Origin: an uncultured Prevotella sp.
GTDB lineage: Bacteria; Bacteroidota; Bacteroidia; Bacteroidales; Bacteroidaceae
Direction: 5' to 3'
DNA: 10,233 nucleotides
Assembly (NCBI GenBank): GCA_938018155.1
Contig: CALIIG010000297.1
Coordinates: 1 to 10,233 of the forward strand
The translations under genes were made by a program, and so were the position numbers. The notes beneath the pieces were generated by a model that saw only the letters and a program-made list of their open reading frames with translations, was not told the DNA's origin and made no database searches. Positions 7,222 to 10,233 of the stretch are shown piece after piece (the stretch's first letter is position 1; every line of letters begins with the position of its first letter).

Positions 7222-8196
7222 ATGTATAACGCCGATGAAATATTAAATAAGGTAAATCACTTTATTGCGAATTTGCCTTACAACCGTAAGCCCGGGAGCC
7301 TCTATGAACCTATTAAATACGTGCTCTCTATGGGAGGAAAGCGCATACGTCCCACGCTTATGCTGCTGGCTTATAATATGTTCAGGGACGACCCCGAGCG
7401 CATTCTTATGCAGGCTGTAGCATTGGAAACCTACCACAATTATACATTATTGCATGACGATTTAATGGATCGCGCCGACCTTCGGCGCGGGCATGAAACG
7501 GTGCATAGGCGGTGGAACGACAATCAGGCTATCCTTTCGGGCGACTCAATGCTGGTGTTGGCCTACGAGCGTATGGCACAATGTCAGGCTGATAAGCTCG
7601 GCGAAGTGCTCTCCTTATTTACGCAAACAGCTCTCGAAATTGGCGAAGGGCAGCAGTATGACATCGATTTCGAAACGCGGAATGACGTAAGTGAAGACGA
7701 ATATATTGAAATGATTCGACTTAAAACAAGCGTTCTTCTGGCCTGTGCATTGAAGATGGGGGCTGTTCTGGCAGGAGCATCACAGGCCGATGCCGACAAT
7801 TTGTATAAGTTTGGTGAGCAGATTGGGCTGGCCTTTCAGTTGCAGGACGATTATCTTGACGTTTATGGCGACCCGAAAATATTTGGTAAAGCAGTGGGCG
7901 GTGACATTGTATCGAACAAGAAAACTTACATGCTTATCAATGCTTTTAATCATGCAGACCATCGCCAGCGCGCAGAATTACAACGCCTAATCAATGCCGA
8001 GTCTTTTGACCGGGATAAGAAAGTGGCTGCTGTTACGGCCTTGTATAATGAGATGAATATCGATGAAATGGCCAAAAACAAGATGGATTTCTTCTTCGAA
8101 CAAAGCAAAAGATACCTTAATCAGGTCAGCGTTCCGGAGGAACACAAGTGTGAACTTCATGCTTATGCTGAACGAATGATGGAACGTAAGTATTAA
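7222..8196 (+). CDS. Short-chain polyprenyl diphosphate synthase (farnesyl/geranylgeranyl type)
   Basis: Condenses isopentenyl diphosphate with allylic diphosphates in the cytosol, supplying chains for menaquinone and undecaprenyl lipids. Visible in 324 residues: the IPP-binding GGKRIRP at 38-44, the first Asp-rich motif DDLMD at 79-83 followed by RRG, GDSML at 108-112, the KT pair at 169-170, and the second Asp-rich motif DDYLD at 210-214 within FQLQDDYLDVYGD. The first motif has no two-residue insertion. Tyr74, five residues before it, is bulky and favours a C15-C20 product; this is inferred from known chain-length rules. It follows the TonB gene by 98 bases with no clear promoter, and TatD begins two bases after its stop, so those two are probably co-transcribed. 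Exact product length is uncertain. Confidence 0.92.
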   Translation: MYNADEILNKVNHFIANLPYNRKPGSLYEPIKYVLSMGGKRIRPTLMLLAYNMFRDDPERILMQAVALETYHNYTLLHDDLMDRADLRRGHETVHRRWNDNQAILSGDSMLVLAYERMAQCQADKLGEVLSLFTQTALEIGEGQQYDIDFETRNDVSEDEYIEMIRLKTSVLLACALKMGAVLAGASQADADNLYKFGEQIGLAFQLQDDYLDVYGDPKIFGKAVGGDIVSNKKTYMLINAFNHADHRQRAELQRLINAESFDRDKKVAAVTALYNEMNIDEMAKNKMDFFFEQSKRYLNQVSVPEEHKCELHAYAERMMERKY

Positions 8197-8198
8197 AT

Positions 8199-9035
8199 AT
8201 GCACTTCTCTTTTATTGACACGCATGCTCATTTAGACGGCGAGGAATTCCGTGATGACCTTAATGCCGTGGTGAAAAGGGCGCACGATGCAGGTGTCAGT
8301 GCTGTTTTTGTGCCCGCCATAGACGCTTCTTCACTGACGACGGTGCCGGAAGTATGCCGCCGTTATGCTGGTTTTTTCTTCCCAATGATGGGTCTTCAGC
8401 CCGAAGAAGTGGGCAAAAACTGGCGCGATGTGCTCGCAATGATGAGGCAATCGTTTGATGAAAACCGCCTTTTACCGGAAGATTCGCCGCTCCGTTATAT
8501 TGCCATCGGCGAATGTGGACTGGATTTTTACTGGAGCCGTGAGTTTGAAAGCGAACAGCTGCAGGCCTTTGAAGAGCAGGTAAAATGGTCTGTTGAGTAC
8601 CAGTTGCCGTTGATGATTCATTGCCGAAAGGCCCAAAACGAGCTGCTTCATATCCTGAAACGCTATGAGAAAGAGCTGCCGGGAGGTGTCTTTCATTGCT
8701 TTACGGGCAATCCGAAAGAGGCTGAAGCCTTCCTCCGATTTGACAAATTCTGTCTCGGTATAGGCGGCGTCTCAACGTTTAAAAGCAGCCATCTTCGTGA
8801 GGATTTGCCGGCATCTGTCCCCCTCGACCGCGTAGTTCTCGAAACCGACAGCCCTTATATGGCACCCGTTCCGTTCAGAGGGCAGCGCAACGAAAGTGCT
8901 TTCGCCAGGCAAGTATTGCATACTCTTGCCGAAAACTACGGCATAAGCGATGAAGAATTGGCCATGATTACGACTGAAAATGTATGCCGTGTATTTCCCG
9001 TTTATGCCCAATTTAAGGTCAATCACAAGATTTAA
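8199..9035 (+). CDS. TatD-family metal-dependent hydrolase (putative DNase)
   Basis: A TIM-barrel amidohydrolase-superfamily enzyme; relatives have 3'-5' exonuclease or DNase activity. The 278 residues carry the expected metal ligands: His9 and His11 in DTHAHLD, Glu105 in GECGLDFYW, His141 in MIHCRKA, His166 in FHCFTG, and Asp217 in LETDSPYMAP. The usual GxHP motif near residue 65 reads GLQP here, so its His is replaced by Gln67; all primary metal ligands are retained. The start two bases after the prenyl synthase stop gives the normal distance to DTHAHLD and indicates translational coupling. The physiological substrate cannot be read from sequence. Confidence 0.92.
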   Translation: MHFSFIDTHAHLDGEEFRDDLNAVVKRAHDAGVSAVFVPAIDASSLTTVPEVCRRYAGFFFPMMGLQPEEVGKNWRDVLAMMRQSFDENRLLPEDSPLRYIAIGECGLDFYWSREFESEQLQAFEEQVKWSVEYQLPLMIHCRKAQNELLHILKRYEKELPGGVFHCFTGNPKEAEAFLRFDKFCLGIGGVSTFKSSHLREDLPASVPLDRVVLETDSPYMAPVPFRGQRNESAFARQVLHTLAENYGISDEELAMITTENVCRVFPVYAQFKVNHKI

Positions 9036-9043
9036 AGAAAATT

Positions 9044-9068
9044 AAAAGTACATATTTTGTATACTTTT
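9044..9068 (+). terminator. Weak AT-rich hairpin after the TatD gene
   Basis: AAAAGTA (9044-9050) and TACTTTT (9062-9068) form a 7-bp dyad with an 11-base loop, nine bases after the TatD stop and just before the tRNA promoter. It could end the upstream transcript, but it is short and nearly all A/T. Confidence 0.25.
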
Positions 9069-9083
9069 CTATTTAAAATATGG

Positions 9084-9091
9084 TACTTTTG
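9084..9091 (+). promoter_or_regulatory. Putative -7 element for tRNA-Ser
   Basis: TACTTTTG matches TAnnTTTG, 36 bases before the mature tRNA 5' end, which fits a short 5' leader removed by RNase P. A TTTG lies at 9056-9059, but its 24-base spacing is longer than the usual 19-21. Confidence 0.5.
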
Positions 9092-9127
9092 CGCAAGTAA
9101 CGCAGAGTTACAACGTCAAACACGTGA

Positions 9128-9215
9128 GGAAAGATGCTCGAGTGGTTGAAGAGGCACGCCTGGAAAGCGTGTAAGCGTCCAAAGCGCTTCACGGGTTCGA
9201 ATCCCGTTCTTTCCG
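9128..9215 (+). tRNA. tRNA-Ser (anticodon GGA)
   Basis: An 88-nt cloverleaf with a perfect 7-bp acceptor stem (GGAAAGA with TCTTTCC, discriminator G at 9215). The D arm pairs CTC with GAG. The anticodon stem CACGC/GCGTG encloses loop CTGGAAA with anticodon GGA at 9162-9164, reading UCC and UCU. A long variable arm (AAGCG paired with CGCTT) marks it as a class II Ser-type tRNA, and the T arm is ACGGG-TTCGAAT-CCCGT. CCA is not encoded, so it must be added by the nucleotidyltransferase. It sits between TatD and exbB, 44 bases before the exbB start. Confidence 0.97.
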
Positions 9216-9259
9216 CTGTTTGATGATTATTTTTCTTGTAGATTAATTCATAAAAAGAG

Positions 9260-10138
9260 ATGAAAACTTTTTTTAAGCGTCTCACAATCCTCCTTTTTAT
9301 TGTAACTTCATGTACGTTGGCGCAGGCACAAAAAGATGCAAGTGCAAAACATCCGGCCCGGGCAAATACTGAAAAAACATCATCGACGGCCGGTGATTCT
9401 TCTGTATCTGCTGATGAAGAACTCGACAGTGCCACCGCTGAACAGATGGCATCTGCTACCGCTTTCGCCACCGACAGTACACAAATTGAGCAGACTGATG
9501 CTCCGGGTATTCACAAAGAGTTGAAGACTAAGTTCATAGAGGGCAATGCAGGCTTTATGTCTTTCGTTGCTTTGGCGTTGGTTTTGGGACTGGCTTTTTG
9601 CATTGAGCGTATTATTTATTTGAGTCTTTCCGAAATCAATGCAAAGAAATTCATGGCCGACCTCGACCTCAAGGTCATGTCAGGAGACATAGAAGGCGCG
9701 AAGAGCCAGTGCAGGGAAACGCGCGGTCCTGTCGCATCCATCTGCTATCAGGGGCTTGAACGCATTGACGAAACAATTGATAACATCGAGCGCAGCATTG
9801 TAAGTTACGGCTCTGTACAAAGTGCAAATCTTGAAAAAGGGTGCTCATGGATAACCCTTTTCATCGCCATGGCCCCGTCGTTAGGCTTCCTGGGCACGGT
9901 CGTGGGCATGGTAATGGCCTTCGATCAGATACAGACAGCCGGAGACATCAGCCCTACCATCGTGGCTGCCGGCATGAAAGTGGCCCTCATTCCAACCATA
10001 TTTGGTATTATCGTTGCGCTGATATTACAGCTTTTCTACAATTATATTCTCTCGAAAATTGACCATCTTACATCGCAGATGGAGGAATCGTCGATTACGC
10101 TTCTCGACACCATTATGAAATATAAGTTGAAGAAATGA
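9260..10138 (+). CDS. exbB: ExbB/TolQ/MotA-type proton channel protein
   Basis: Forms the inner-membrane proton-conducting pentamer that, with ExbD, energises TonB. Of 292 residues, the first 23 look like a signal peptide ending AQA. Residues about 24-95 are a Ser/Thr/Ala/Glu-rich periplasmic stretch. TM1 is about 98-121. A cytosolic domain follows (about 122-195). TM2 (about 196-221) contains APSLGFLGTVVGMVMAF with Thr213, and TM3 (about 234-263) contains AAGMKVALIPTIFGIIVALIL with Thr246. These threonines line up by motif with the pore threonines of ExbB. The N-terminal signal and linker make it longer than E. coli ExbB, as often seen in Bacteroidota. VTSC at residues 15-18 also resembles a lipobox. 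AAAAAGAG precedes the start. The next gene overlaps by ATGA. Confidence 0.92.
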   Translation: MKTFFKRLTILLFIVTSCTLAQAQKDASAKHPARANTEKTSSTAGDSSVSADEELDSATAEQMASATAFATDSTQIEQTDAPGIHKELKTKFIEGNAGFMSFVALALVLGLAFCIERIIYLSLSEINAKKFMADLDLKVMSGDIEGAKSQCRETRGPVASICYQGLERIDETIDNIERSIVSYGSVQSANLEKGCSWITLFIAMAPSLGFLGTVVGMVMAFDQIQTAGDISPTIVAAGMKVALIPTIFGIIVALILQLFYNYILSKIDHLTSQMEESSITLLDTIMKYKLKK

Positions 10139-10233
10139 GACGCATCTTTGTTCATAATCTGACGGCCTGGCCCGCTGAAAGACTGTCCTCGCGCGTGCTT
10201 TATGTGCTCGTGGGCATCACAGGCGTGGTGTTT
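10135..10233 (+). CDS. Start of an unidentified membrane protein gene, cut by the window edge
   Basis: ATG at 10135 overlaps the exbB stop (ATGA). The 33 visible codons give MRRIFVHNLTAWPAERLSS followed by VLYVLVGITGVVF. This is a short basic, polar N-terminus followed by the start of a probable transmembrane helix. The overlap implies translational coupling with exbB. By context it may be an accessory of the motor or lie before exbD, but the visible part does not look like ExbD, which starts with a short basic tail and a TM with a conserved Asp. I do not recognise it. Confidence 0.65.
   Translation, partial: MRRIFVHNLTAWPAERLSSRVLYVLVGITGVVF

Noticed and set aside
7184..7246. 20-codon ORF overlapping the prenyl synthase start
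   Set aside because: Out of frame with the real gene and without coding character.

Overview
The window looks like chromosomal DNA of a Bacteroidota member, most likely Prevotella or a close relative. The grounds are: promoters of the Bacteroidota type (TAnnTTTG near -7, no E. coli-like -10/-35), no strong Shine-Dalgarno sequences, a type IX secretion protein (PorQ) next to cytidylate kinase, a two-domain Bacteroidota TonB, and a large alpha-2-macroglobulin of the type common in gut and oral Bacteroidota. The genus is inferred from overall resemblance; no search was run.

Layout. Positions 1-3634 (minus strand) hold the N-terminal two thirds of an alpha-2-macroglobulin-like protein. Its reading frame is broken twice, at about 2806 and 2103, each time as if two bases were missing. 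Positions 3635-4394 hold no gene, but this 760-base spacer contains the most unusual structure of the window: five 12-bp near-palindromic cores (around TTACGNCGTAA) at an exact 22-bp period between 4025 and 4124, flanked by two other dyads. Then come cmk (4395-5090, minus), a 202-base purine/pyrimidine-biased spacer with a 29-bp direct repeat, and porQ (5293-6240, minus). A short divergent promoter region separates porQ from the rightward genes: a TonB-family energy transducer (6416-7123), a short-chain polyprenyl diphosphate synthase (7222-8196), a TatD-family metal-dependent hydrolase (8199-9035), tRNA-Ser(GGA) (9128-9215), an ExbB/TolQ-type proton channel (9260-10138), and the start of a gene overlapping exbB by four bases (10135 to the window edge).

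How the genes work together. TonB and ExbB are parts of the inner-membrane motor that powers outer-membrane TonB-dependent transporters. PorQ is an outer-membrane component of type IX secretion. The A2M protein, if functional, would be an envelope protease trap. The window is therefore rich in envelope functions, mixed with housekeeping genes: cmk for CMP/dCMP phosphorylation, the prenyl synthase for isoprenoid precursors, TatD as a nuclease or hydrolase, and tRNA-Ser. Most of it is ordinary core genome. The points that deserve a second look are the 22-bp phased array and the doubly frameshifted A2M gene.
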